Origin: Microcebus murinus
Taxonomy: Eukaryota > Chordata > Mammalia > Primates > Cheirogaleidae
Direction of reading: 5' to 3'
Length of the DNA stretch: 64,000 nt
Assembly: GCF_040939455.1 (NCBI RefSeq)
Contig: NC_134117.1
Coordinates: forward strand, 63,758,501 to 63,822,500
Notes under the pieces: model-generated
Database searches by the model: none
Seen by the model: the letters and a program-made list of their open reading frames with translations, nothing else
What the model was told of the DNA's origin: nothing
Made by a program: the position numbers and the translations under genes
Part shown: in pieces, positions 1 to 11,100 of the stretch
Numbering within the stretch: the stretch's first letter is position 1
How the letters are laid out: each line of letters starts with the position of its first letter

Positions 1-1400
1 TGCTCTAAGACAGTTTCAATAATGCTATGATAACCTGCTTCTAAAGTCTGGTCGAACTCTCCCAGCATTTTGTTGATGGTGGCTATTCTCTACCAATTTC
101 TTCGAGTTTGTCTATTTAGATTTTGAATCTTGATTTATTGAATTTTGGTAAATTACATTTTCCTAGACTATTATTCACTTCATAAAGCTTTACCTGTATG
201 AAATTTCTCATATTCAATATCATTCTTTTAAAAACTTTTGATTTAAATGTGTGATTGCTTCTGACACAAACTTGTAAATGTTCTTTTTTTTTATTCCTGG
301 TTGAAAGAGCTATAGCTCATCTAGTCATAAATTTCTTATTTTATCATATTTTTATTAAAGAATACCCTGTATTTTTATATGTTTTGTGTGCTATTATATT
401 GTCATTTTTTTGTGAATGCCCCATGAGCATATAAAAAGTTATACTTTATTATAGGACAAATGTTTTATACACACACATATATACATGTAATTATAGATAT
501 ATAAGTGCATGTATATATGTCAATATGATCTATCTTACTAATTATGTTATTTAGACTTTTCTATATTTTTAATTATTTTTGTTCACTTGTTCATTATTAT
601 CTGACAGATAAATTAAACATTTATCATTGAAGAGAACATTATTAACTCAGTTCTTTCACATCCAAACATTTGTGTGTACTTTTATGACTAAAAGACAGAG
701 TTTGGCTTGGTTTGAAATCATCGGACCATACTTTTTTTTTCATTGAATATATCCTAGATTATTGAATAATATATAGAAATCTAAGACCAGTCTGATATTT
801 TCCATTTAAAAATTGAAAAAAAAAATATTTGGGCTAATGAGGCAAAATTATCAAATCATTAAAAAAATGCCAATGCTTTTACCAGGATGTTTCACAGTAT
901 TGATTATTTTAAACAATTTTGTCAAACAATTATTGAACTTTTTCAATTTTCAGTCCTCATCTTTATTTTATAATATTTTATTTTAAAAATAAAAATAATA
1001 TTTAACATACTAAAAATCTGTAATATTTATTATGCCACACAGTTTAGGTTTTGGTTTGGGGGAACTTGAATTAGATATATTAAATCACCTTGGCCAATAT
1101 CATATACTTCTCATTTTTTCTATAGAGTATTTCAAATTTTTTCTTTATTTCTATTTCCTTTAATACTTATTTTTTTAAAATTTCTATCTATATTGACTTT
1201 TTATGTTTTTCACCAAATCTCATTTTTTTCCTACCAGTTTTTTCCTCTTTTCTGTCATAAATCGTTCTTTTACTCTACTATTTCTTTTCTGGATTTTGCC
1301 AGCTAACTTTGTATTGCCTCTCTTTCTATGGTTTTACTATTCTTTTCACAATTTTTTAGATTTATGCTTTGTTTTTTCTTCATAAATGTGATTACTTCAT
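1..1400 (-). repeat. Degenerate antisense LINE-like DNA (old L1 or HAL1)
   Basis: Very AT-rich sequence with the T-rich look of an old L1 or HAL1 element read on the minus strand. Phrases such as 'caatttcttcgagtttgtct' near 98 and the run near 120-260 resemble the antisense of the L1 ORF2 reverse-transcriptase region, but divergence is high. No frame survives. The sixty-codon frame at 1203-1385 is T-rich noise. The block contains the inverted repeat at 475-520. It could equally be unclassified AT-rich intron. Confidence 0.35.
475..520. repeat. Inverted repeat, 13-base perfect arms
   Basis: The arm ACATATATACATG (475-487) is matched by its exact reverse complement CATGTATATATGT (508-520) across a 20-base AT-rich spacer. 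The arms are low-complexity alternating purine/pyrimidine, so chance or microsatellite decay is a reasonable origin. Confidence 0.7.
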
Positions 1401-1467
1401 TTTAATGTGATACATTCATTAAATTCATTTTTAATTCTTAGCTAAATAGTTGCATATTTTTCTTTTT

Positions 1468-1830
1468 CAATTTCACAATATTAAGGGGTACAAATGTTTT
1501 TGGTTACGTGGATCACTTTTGTTATGCTTGAGTCAGGGCTGTAAATGTGCCCATCACCCAAATAGTGTTCATTGTACCCCTTAGGTAGGTTTGGTCCCTC
1601 CCCTCCTCCCTCTCCCCCCACTTGGTTTCCACTGAGTTTTACTTCCCTCTGTGCACGTGTATGTTCATTGGTTCATTCCAATTTAATAGCGAGTACATGT
1701 GGTGTTTGTTTTTCTATTCTTTAGATACCTCATTTAGGATAATGGTCTGCAGTTCTATCCAAACTGTTGCAATTTTTTCTTCTGCTTTATAACAATACTT
1801 TTTTGTATGTGTGTGAGCGATCTACATCAG
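1468..1830 (-). mobile_element. L1 3' end, antisense, 5'-truncated
   Basis: The + strand reads 'aatattaaggggtacaaatg', then a C-rich 'ccctcccctcctccctctcc' tract, then the antisense 'gagtacatgtggtg' and 'agatacctcatttaggataa' signatures. The same order occurs in the L1 copies at 30697, 49038 and (in reverse) 56251, so this is the 3' UTR of the same L1 group. It is the most degraded of the four, and its inner end fades near 1830. There is no coding capacity. Confidence 0.75.
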
Positions 1831-3130
1831 AGGATAAATTGCTTTGCTATTTTTGAGAATTGTTTCTTATAATATTTTAAATTCAACTTAGTTTGACAGA
1901 GCTATTTTTTCCTTAAGTTCCCATCTCTTATTCTGAACAAGAAGTATCAGTTTTAAGCTCCATGTGAGTCCCTCACCTTCAAGAAGGGCATTTTTATTGG
2001 GCTTGTCTGAGATTTTTTTTTTATTTGTGGGCTTCCTTGACATGTCCCATATGTACTTTCTTCCCTTCCTCCCATGTGGCTTCTACCTGATCTCAGCTAC
2101 TAATGCAAGCCCTTACTGATATTTTTGATATGCAGATTTTAACTGTTATTGAATATACTTGAAAATGTGCTTTGTAGATATGGTTTTTATTGTTCTTATT
2201 GTTTCTTTATGATTAAGAGGAAAAATTTCTGACATGTGCAGCCATGGCGATATCAATATTTCTTTGTCTTGATTTTTGGTTCAAATATTAATGTGTAACT
2301 TTCAGAAGCTGTATTTTAATAGTATCTTTCCTAAGTGGTCCACTTGCTCTTATTCTTTTTGACTGCAGGGCTTCTTATTGTGCTAGAATTTTCTTTTATC
2401 TGCTCTTTGAGACAGTATCTTAAGTTAGAGCTGTGTCAAGACAGGTAGGAAAGGCCAGGATATCTTCTACCTGCTCTAAGCAAAAGCATGATATCAGTTC
2501 TCTACTAAAGAGCCAGGCAGAGCCTCTGTTTTCCATCTTTTCCAGATATTCCAGCTTCAAGTATAGTCAGGACTCACCGTGGCTCATCTCTCCCTCAGCT
2601 GTTTGGCAACTAAAGAGATCAGGTATACTCATATGGATGGATGCTGCCCTTTTTTCCTGGTATCCTTCAATTTCTGCAGGACAGATATTGCTAATATACA
2701 CCACTGTTGTTCTCACTTTGCAATTCTCCAGCAATAACTTCCAAGATCTCGTCAAGCTGAGAATAGAGAAATTTCTGCACCAGCTCTGGACTTCAGAACC
2801 ATTTGACAGTGTCAGAGGCTTCACCAGCACTTTCCATATGTTGCCTGGGTTGTGAAGGAGAGCCCAGGTGTCTTTAAGCCATCGTCTCCCATTCTTCCTC
2901 CTAATTGTGCCTCTGAATAAGTTTTATGCAAATTGTGATAAGATTATAGAACTACAGAAAGATAAATTGGTACGAGATTTCAATACACTATTTTATATTT
3001 ATAAACTGCCAGGGATGAAACTTTAAAAGAAAACTTTTATTTTGCCACTTGGGTTATTTCAAGGTCTTGCAGTATTTCAAAGTCTCCTAGTTATATTGAA
3101 GGGGATTGTGCTTCATTTCACAAACTGCTT
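1831..3130. other. Unassigned intronic sequence
   Basis: I recognise no repeat family or exon here. The longest open frame in the block (2433-2855, 140 codons) has no family I know. An unrelated antisense frame overlaps it at 2567-2830, and I see no splice-site or homology support, so I do not call a gene. Confidence 0.5.
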
Positions 3131-3170
3131 TGCATTAAGAAAAAAGAAAAGAGAGAGAGAAAGAAAAGTT
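3131..3170. repeat. Purine-rich (GA/GAAA) tract
   Basis: A run of A and G ('aaaagagagagagaaagaaa' and flanks) of about 40 bases. Low-complexity polypurine sequence with no other signal. Confidence 0.7.
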
Positions 3171-4475
3171 CAAGATCCTTGAAGAAGCCCTTCACTGATT
3201 GACTAAAGGTTTCTGATGCCCTGTAGGATCCAAGTCTGAACATCTGGAAGAATTCCAGTTCTGACATCCAAGCTGTTTAGCTTCAGGGAAGGGGTAAGAC
3301 AATAGTCTGACTTCCAGGGAAATCATCTATATCCAGCTCAGGGCCAAGGTAGGTCAGTAAGAGAAAAGAAGCTAACGAATTGATCTAAAACAAAGAGTTG
3401 GGCAAGAAGCAATATTAGGAGCAGGAACATGGAGTCCTTCAATCGCCATGTCAGGAATGTAAGGGTCCAGCATGCCGTGTGGAATATGGGAATTGGAGAA
3501 TGTCCTAAGCCAACATGTAAACTCAGCACTTTTCAACCCAGCCTATTTCTCCCACTATTGTCCTTTCTTCAGTGTTTCTTAGTTTACTTTTATTGTTACT
3601 ATTTGAATGGCAGCACTGGCCTCAACCTCTCCTTCTCCCTTCAATCCACTTAAACAGTGCATGGCCATTCTATCTCCAAATTATTCTGGCGATGAGATCC
3701 CTTTTCCTACTCTTTCTGTAACTTCCTTTTCTGTCCTTTGTCTCCTGGACAATTGCCATCGCCCCTTAACTGGTTTCTTCGGAAGGAAGCAACCAGTGTC
3801 TCCCTCCAATCCATTCTTCTCACTGCTGTCAGAGTAATCTTTTCATAGAAGAGTGACCTCCACCTGCACGTGTGGCAGTGCTGCAATATCATTTATCTCC
3901 CTTATTCTCATACTTTCTGTTTTGCGAGCAGAAGGTTAGAGCAGCCACCAAAAAGGTGATGTGACTTGTGCTATGTTTTCGGAGTAAGTCAAAGAGGTGA
4001 ATTATGGATTTTTCTATCAGGCCGGCTCAGGTTGAATGCTGTTCGTTTCTGGGTTTTGTGTCTATTATCCTGCAAATAATGAATACCCCTAAAATGTGAG
4101 TATGCTATTATGCCATGGGGATAGAATAATTCTCTACAACATAAAACTATTTTTATACAACTATCAAAGTAGTGTGGAGATTTCAACTTTCACTCAAACA
4201 AAATTGAAAGAAAATGAATAACATTGAGACAACTGAGCACAAAAGAATAATATTGCATTTTCCAAAATATATACATCAACCACTTTAAGGCTATAGTATG
4301 TGAAAGGGCCACAGGGTAGCTGGGTGGAATATGCCAGCAATTTCATTCAATCATTTTTTTTCATTGCAAAATGCTATAAGAACTCTATCCAGGGAGGGCT
4401 ACTAGATTTTTGGCAGAGGCAGGATACAAATACTAGAGAGACAGGTGTTCATTCTTTGAATAGCAATGAAAAAAT

Positions 4476-4478
<3 letters not shown>
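3171..4478. other. Unassigned intronic sequence
   Basis: Moderately AT-rich, non-repetitive to my eye. Short open frames on both strands overlap each other and show no domain or codon-use signature. Nothing callable. Confidence 0.5.

Positions 4479-4540
<62 letters not shown>
4479..4540. repeat. (TC)31 microsatellite followed by a CT-rich tract
   Basis: A pure 62-base TC run, then an interrupted C/T-rich tail to about 4595. Serine/leucine repeats in translations of one strand, and Arg/Glu repeats in the other, are artefacts of this dinucleotide run. Such a long uninterrupted run is likely length-polymorphic. Confidence 0.98.
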
Positions 4541-4548
<8 letters not shown>

Positions 4549-4904
4549 CCCTCTCTCCCCTCTCTCCCCTCTCTCCTCCTCCCCCTTTCCATCCCCCACT
4601 CCCAGTAGTTGGAGGATCTCTTATCTAGGTAGAAGGAATTCATTTCAAGAAATGTCAAACCCCAGACAAGCATCAGCATTAGAAATTAGCTACTCAATGT
4701 AGCCAAACTTGGGGATATTCTTGTCTTGTTCCCTCTAATGATGAGCCCAGTGAGACAGACTTTTTCTTTCAGTTCCTCTCCTAATTACTCATCAGATGGT
4801 ACTCCCTGAGATGCCTAGTCTGAAAGAGGAAGTGAGACGATCTCCTAGGAAATGAATTTAAAGTGGGCCCTCATTGTTTGAAGCAATTGTTTCCTTTTAT
4901 ACCA

Positions 4905-5007
4905 TTTTTTTTTTTTAGAGACAAGTTCTTGCTACATTGTCCAGGATGGACTCGAATTCCTGGGCTCAAGTAATCCTCCTGCCTCAGTCTCCTGATTACA
5001 GATGCCT
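4905..5007 (-). mobile_element. Alu right-arm-type monomer (FRAM-like), antisense
   Basis: Starts with a T12 run, the antisense poly-A tail. It then reads 'agagacaagttcttgctaca', 'cctgggctcaagtaatcctc' and 'gcctcagtctcctgattaca', which is the antisense right arm of a 7SL-derived SINE. It is about 100 bases, one monomer, with many substitutions, consistent with an old free right monomer or a truncated Alu. Confidence 0.8.
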
Positions 5008-5065
5008 ATACTTTTACCTTTAATGATTTTCTTTAAATGAATGAGAGCACACCACGTTAGCTAAA

Positions 5066-5103
5066 TGCTAACGTTGACTTGCTAACGTTGACTAATGCTG
5101 ACT
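5066..5103. repeat. 14-base tandem repeat (TGCTAACGTTGACT)
   Basis: Two perfect adjacent copies (5066-5079 and 5080-5093) and a partial third ending in TGCTGACT at 5103. The spacing suggests replication slippage. No known function. Confidence 0.9.
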
Positions 5104-5344
5104 TGTTCTCTTCCCCACCTGTGTAGAAACAGGGACAGCTAATAGCTATAAAACGAATGTTGTCATGATCCATACAGCACTTACTAACTGTGCTTAAAAG
5201 TGAATGTATTAATTTTTTTCATTATGGTTAAAAAACCAAAACAGAATAACAACAACAAAATGGGAACATGTGAGTGATGTTAACTTGTGTAGTGACAAGT
5301 AAGATCAGGAAAGTAGGTGAGCAAGTGTGGTCTTGCTGCTTGAT

Positions 5345-5610
5345 GGTTGCCAGGAGTTTACCAAGCACTTGCTGTGTGCCAGGTGCTCAGTACATTCCCT
5401 CTATTAAGTCATTTAATACTCACACCCAACCTAGGAAGGAGTGACTATCATTTCCAACCACTCCTGCATATTATACACAAGGAAACTGAGGCATAGGAAG
5501 TTCATCATCTTTCCATAGTCATTCAAGTAGTAAATGGCAATAAACTTGGGGTTTGTTCCCTGTGATTGTAATCATCTCCATAGTCTGAATTCAGTCTTGC
5601 AGGTGCTGTC
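5345..5610 (-). mobile_element. MIR SINE, antisense
   Basis: Carries the antisense MIR order: 'cacttgctgtgtgccaggtg' near 5365, 'aagtcatttaatactcacac' near 5406, 'caaggaaactgaggca' near 5478, then a diverged tRNA-like end. Old mammalian SINE with no coding capacity. Confidence 0.8.
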
Positions 5611-7157
5611 TCGGCTACCTCATCACAATTATAGCACATTGTGGCTGTATCACTTTGATCAGATTATTCAACCTCTCCATGGAATCAGGACAATAAAACA
5701 TATATGATAGAAGCATGTGAGGATTCAGCGAAGTATTATGTATGAAATATCCAGCACAGAAGACAGATGTAGGCTAAGCACTGGGTAAATGTTGGTTTTC
5801 TTTCAGGGGTGATTCCTTCTCCCCTGAAAACTCGAAAGCAAGGATATTTTCTTGTTTATTTTGTATTACCAGTAATTAACAGAGGCCCTCTTACACAGTA
5901 AATAATCACAAAAAAGGAAGAATTAGAGAGCGAGAAGTCTTCATTTACATCATTTTTGAAAGTTGGAATTTCCGAAGAGTGCTATTGAAGGCATCCTGGT
6001 GTATCCGAGTCTGTATTGTGAATGCTACAATTTTAGCAAATAACTTGCAAGTAGACAGCAAAACTTATGCCTAGGAAAACTCATATGTACAAAGAAAATA
6101 TTGGCAGAAGATCTGAAATGCAATAAAATAGGAGATAAAGACTATGGTACACTTTCAACCCTTTTACTTGTATATTCTATCTTTCCAGTTCCTAGCACCT
6201 GCAAAGAAATTTCAGGACTGAAAGGCAAGAGCCCAAATATTGACACCAACCTGTAAATGATGGATCCTGTTCTTTCCTTAGATTTGTCGTGATTTTGTAT
6301 TTGGGTTAGGGCATGTGGCAAGGTGGCACCTAGTGTAGGAAAGAGATTATTGCCATGTTGGGGCCAAGGATCAGAATAAAGGGAAATTGTAGTCAAAAAT
6401 GTTTAGGCCATGAGTTAGATAAATTATACTTCCTCTTTGAGCTTCAGTTTTGTTATCTGCATGAGGACACACTAATTTTTGCTCAGTCAAAAGACTATGC
6501 TGAATTAAATGGTGTCCACGAATGTGATTAACAATCGAAACACACCATATAAATAGAATTATTGCCCTTATCATGATTAATATGTCATGTTGTAGTTGAG
6601 CCAGTCCTGAATGTAGTATCAGCCCTGTCCTTTAAAGCAGGCTTTGCTACCTAAATACCTGAGGTCTCGGGTGCTGTCTCCTGAAATGACCTCACCCCGG
6701 TCACCATGCAGCAGTCATGTGACCAGTCCTGGTCTCTAAGAGAACCCCTTATTTTTCCAGGGAGGTGCCCCCTGGGAAGCAGGGGTGGCAGCTCGACAAT
6801 GGATGTAGGAATGGGCAGGGACCCCATCCCCAGACCAGATAAGGGCAGATTCCATGTGAACATGGGTTCTAGTATCCAGCCATGTCAGGACAGATAAAAG
6901 TTTGTGTGTTCCAAGCCAACATTTGGGAGGCCGTTTCAGGACCGACTGCACATCCATTTTGTCCTGTCTCTGGCACCGGAAGGCTTGGGGGAAGACAAAC
7001 TACTGTCTATTTGAGTAGTGCTGAGTGTGGTTTCTGTAAGATACGACAGGTCAAGAGAGAAGGAACTCTTCTGCTTGAGCATCAGCCCTTTGATATGACC
7101 TGTTTTCCTCTGGTCTCTGGTTTCAACCTTTCCTTTAATGAAAGCAGAACCAGATTT
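5611..7157. other. Unassigned intronic sequence
   Basis: No repeat or exon recognised. Overlapping short frames near 6650-6960 occur on both strands and lack any domain. The stretch near 6660-7000 is somewhat more GC-rich than its surroundings. Confidence 0.45.
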
Positions 7158-7345
7158 AACTGTTTTGAAATGTGAGCTCTGCTGCTTACTAACCAGCCAT
7201 ATAGCCTCGGGCAGGTTAGTATACTTGACCTCCCATTTAGTCCATGGGTAAAGTGGGGGCTAATAATAGTACCCATTCCTTAGGCTTTTAGAGAAAAATT
7301 AAATAAGATAATCTAGTAAAGTCCTTAGGCCATATTACATACTTG
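7158..7345 (+). mobile_element. MIR SINE, sense
   Basis: Shows 'gctgcttactaaccagccat', 'cctcgggcaggttagtatac', 'gtaaagtgggggctaataat' and 'aaattaaataagataatcta' in sense MIR order, with many substitutions. Confidence 0.75.
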
Positions 7346-7574
7346 ATACATGTTACCTCTTGCTAATTTTTTTAGTTATAAGAAGGCATTTTATCACCTG
7401 CTTCATCTCATTAGCTGGACAATAGAACTTTAATTCATGTGAGATGATGTCATTGAAAAAAGGAGGTGTGGCTTGATGTGATTTTAAAATTATAATCACA
7501 TTTCTTCATCTCCTGATGACACTCCAAACTTTTCATTTATTATCTCAGTTCTGCCCAGTCTTCTAAAATTGCCA

Positions 7575-7890
7575 GATGGTAGAGTTTTAATTCGGAGGGA
7601 CCCCAGAGATCATCTCATTTAATCTGCTCATTTTTAAAATGGAAAATTAATGCAAAGGTAAGAAAAATGACTTACCCATTCAGTTCCAGTATTCTGTGAC
7701 ATAAAAAAAGATACGTTAATAAACAGCAGTAGAAGACAGACTTCGTGGGAGGTGAGCTGTCCCAGGTTCTGCCTAAGATTCCCTTTTGTTTTGTCCAAAA
7801 TCTGTGCCATCGGGCATGTCATGCTCAACTTCCGGAGATTTCATTTCCCCCACTGTAAAATGACGAGTTTGACCGTCTCTAACTGAATGT
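7575..7890. mobile_element. Degraded MIR-like fragments
   Basis: Near 7600-7680 the text reads like antisense MIR ('catctcatttaatctgctca', 'aagaaaaatgacttaccc'). Near 7800-7890 it reads like sense MIR ('catttcccccactgtaaaat'). Two old fragments in opposite directions fit best. Boundaries are uncertain. Confidence 0.4.
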
Positions 7891-7892
7891 AT

Positions 7893-7955
7893 ATGTGTGT
7901 GTGTGTCAATTTATCCAAATTATAGTTTTATGTACACACACCCACACACATTTTT
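7893..7955. repeat. Short TG run and CA-rich run
   Basis: A (TG) run near 7893-7906 and a CACACA-rich stretch near 7934-7950 flank a short unique spacer. Together they could pair weakly as an inverted repeat. Low-complexity only. Confidence 0.6.
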
Positions 7956-8404
7956 CTTTTCCCACCCCCTTATCAGCATAATGGAATTTCCATTCTGCAT
8001 TTATGCTCCATATTTAAAATGATATATTTACATATCTGAAGTTTTAACATAATAGATCTCACTAAAAATAAAAGCAGTGCAAAGTCTGTTACTAGCCATG
8101 TGTGAGGTCTTTTAGAGTCAGTATCTGGGGAACCAAAACACTGAACTGCACCCCTGCTCAGAGCACTTTTGAAACTCCTTTTCTGAGCTCTTTGTGGAGC
8201 CAGGGGCACACTGGGGCTCGTGCTGGTTATTGAGTGGCAGAGCCCATCTTGCTCTTTGAGGAACCATTTGAGTTTTCAAAATAGCCCGAAGTAAAATAAG
8301 CATAGCAATCAATATGGGCAAAACTACATTTGGTCAAAGGCCAGCTGTGCCTAGCAGATAATACAACTTGATCTTCTTGTGTAGATCTGACGGGGAGAGA
8401 AGTA

Positions 8405-8580
8405 ACAGGAAGGCTGCTATGTGCCAGACCCTGGGCAGGCGTTTTCATGAAAGTCTTTTCTTTCATGCAACCTGGGAGGTAGGCAGTTTTCACCATTTAT
8501 AGGAGAGAGAAAAAAAAAGGCCCTTTCAGAGGGTGAACATAAGTTGCTCAAAGTCACTCTGCCTCATTTATTTGAAAAAG
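8405..8580 (-). mobile_element. MIR SINE, antisense
   Basis: 'ctgctatgtgccagaccctg', 'cctgggaggtaggcag', 'caccatttataggagagaga' and 'aagttgctcaaagtcactct' follow antisense MIR order. A nine-base A run interrupts the middle. Confidence 0.65.
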
Positions 8581-10829
8581 ACGTATTGTTTACTATGCAG
8601 TGTCAGATGTTGGTCAAGGCAATGAAAATGCCCCAGCACTGAAGCCAGCAGCAAATGAGAAGACGGTGGCTGCTCCTACAGGGGTGCCAAGGTGGCACCT
8701 AGGAAGGTTGACGTTATTTTAGGAACATGAGTGGATTCTGCTAAAAGTATTTCCTTATAATAATCATATCTCTTTGTGTGAAAGACAACAAAGCCCTATG
8801 TGAGATTTTACCATTGTGCCCATAGTAGCAGTAGGAGGAGGGAGGGATATTTTGGCCTAGATAAATGGTAACTTTCTAAAGAAATTCTGTATTGACCACA
8901 AGGATGGTGAGGTAAGAACTTGGAGCCAAGAATGGCTGTGCCTTAGAAGCTTCTGCTTGGTGTAGCTTCCCATTTCCTGTCTGGGAGATCTTGGTCCCCA
9001 TGAGAAGAGTGTATTGCATTTTTACTTCAAACAAGTTTGAGAAAGAATGATTTAAGACATTACTAAAAAACTTACAAGAATGCTCCAAACACTTCTATAA
9101 CTATTGCAGGATTATGGAGATGAATGTGCTGCTTTTATCACAAAAGGAATATGAGAACTCTATGGTGATGAAAACAACTATATAATCATAAAATTAAGTA
9201 AACAATTTGCTTTGTCCCTGGTGCTTTCTATAAGGAGATGTACTTAAAACCAGTCCTGGTGAAAATTCTGGTGCCTTGAGAAAAAAGTGGAATGTAAAAA
9301 GAGCACTGACCTGGTTTCCCAATCAAATTCAGTAGCTGCTGATTTTGTATGAACAGGTATTTTTGCCTCTGTGGACCGTTTTCCTTTCCTTCCTGGTAAA
9401 ATGAAGGGGTTGGCCCAGGGGCTTGCTTTAAACTATATTCCACTCCCAGCCCCTGATGTGGGTGGCATAAGTCCGGCCCCTCTCCTGGCCTTCCCTCACC
9501 TGCTCCATTTTATCCAACAGAAATGGGATAAGATTTAAATTCATTAAATAAAAAATAGTTGCTTCCTTCTAAAAAGGAAAAGGTTGAGAATCTATGCCTA
9601 ACTCCTCCCCGCATGTCCTTGTTTCCCTATGGGCAAGGTGGCCTTTTCATTTTTCCTACCCAGGGAGTTGTAGGTTTGGTTTTTCTATAATCTTAGCAAA
9701 AGCCGAGCTTGGTTTCACCGGCAGAAGCTGTTTTCATGATGAGCAAGGGAACTCTGGCCAGATTAACCTGTGGAGCTGTGGCAGGCTGCTCTGCTGAGCA
9801 TTGTCAGGTACAAGTAATTGTCACCCTTAAGTCACTCTCATTTGAGTCCAGCTCATATGTGTGGTGTGCAGGCCATTTTTGCCTGCTGGCTAACCTTCTT
9901 CATCATCTGCTTGTGACTTTTCATTATTGCCAGCTCCCCCAGATTGGAATGTTTTCTTTCTAAAGTATCAGTCCTATGCTTTGCAGAAAGGTGTAGAATG
10001 TGCCATGTCTTCATATCCCGGGGAACGTGTAATCCTTCAAGTAAGCTTATAGAAGACACAGATTTCAAATTCAATGTGTCTAAAGTAGAATGGATTTTTT
10101 TGTTGGTGCTCTAACAGACATGAATTTCCTGTCTCAAGAATACGGCAATAATCCAGTTTGCCAAGCTAGAGATTTGGGCACTATTTTATTTTCCTCACCT
10201 GAATGTCAGATCCAGGGGGAAAGAGACTGTTTAGTCCTAGCCTCCATGCCTAGCAAGGCATTTGACACATTACTGGCATGACATGTTTGGTAAGTTAATA
10301 GGTAAATGGATATTGCTCCCTTTAGATCATATCCTACATCCAGTCTCCAAGAATTCTCTCTTTAGTTTCTTGTTATTGAGCCAATCCTCCCATCTTCTCA
10401 GTGTCTGCTGTTGCTCACCGATTCTGCTCTTCCGTGTCTCTTCCTCGCATTGTCGATAATTTTCTTCTAAGTCACCTACTTCCTGCTTCTTCTGAACAAT
10501 AGCCTCCCCACACTGTTTTAAGAGTGCTGGATTTTAAACATCAATATATGATCCTGTTTGTGGTGTTGCAGGCGGTTTATATTTTTAGAGTTTATTTTCC
10601 ACATTTCCTGTGATTAATATATGTAAATGGCATACGAAGGAAAGAAAGGAGGTTTTAAGATGATTATGTTTCACTTCTCCATAAAATTCTTAATCATGCC
10701 CTGTGGTCTCCAGTGTGTAATCTGAACTCAACAGGGCACGATAGGTTGTTCATGACAGCCGTAGAGGCTATGTTCTGGCCACAGTGATTGTCTCACGGCT
10801 TTTGTCACACATGACATGTGGACTACACA
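8581..10829. other. Mostly unassigned intron with faint MIR/L2 traces
   Basis: Largely unrecognised. About 9310-9440 has a sense MIR-like phrase ('cctggtaaaatgaaggggtt'). About 10225-10290 ('ctagcaaggcatttgacaca' type) may be the 3' end of an L2. Short frames at 9594-9963 overlap in three readings with no domain support. Confidence 0.4.
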
Positions 10830-11100
10830 ATTCACCTCCCTTTGCAGCTGCCACCATTACCCACAGAGTCTTTCTGACAAGTTCACTGTTCTTTCAAGAG
10901 TCAGCTCAAATGTCTCCCGCCTTCTCACAATCGCCTCTGCTCAGCCCCCACGGCACAGAACATGCTGTATTGTAACAGAATCAGCCTGCTTACCTCATAA
11001 GCAGAAAGTGGACATCTTGAAAGCAGAGGCAGTATCTAGTTTGCCTTTCAACTCCTGCTTTCCGTTGAGTGGCAGCTTAATAAATATTTGCTGAATGAGT
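10830..11100 (+). mobile_element. L2 LINE 3' end, sense
   Basis: Ends in the L2 3' signature 'aataaatatttgctgaatga' at about 11080-11099. This is preceded by 'cttgaaagcagaggcagtat', the degenerate form of the L2 '..gcaggg..gt..' segment, and upstream by clotted pyrimidines typical of the L2 3' UTR. Non-coding. Confidence 0.7.

Noticed and set aside
2433..2855. Open frame of 140 codons on the plus strand
   Set aside because: No known family, an overlapping minus-strand frame (2567-2830), no splice or promoter support. Chance frame in intron.
4300..4702. Ser/Leu-rich and Arg/Glu-rich open frames
   Set aside because: They are translations of the (TC)31 microsatellite and its complement.
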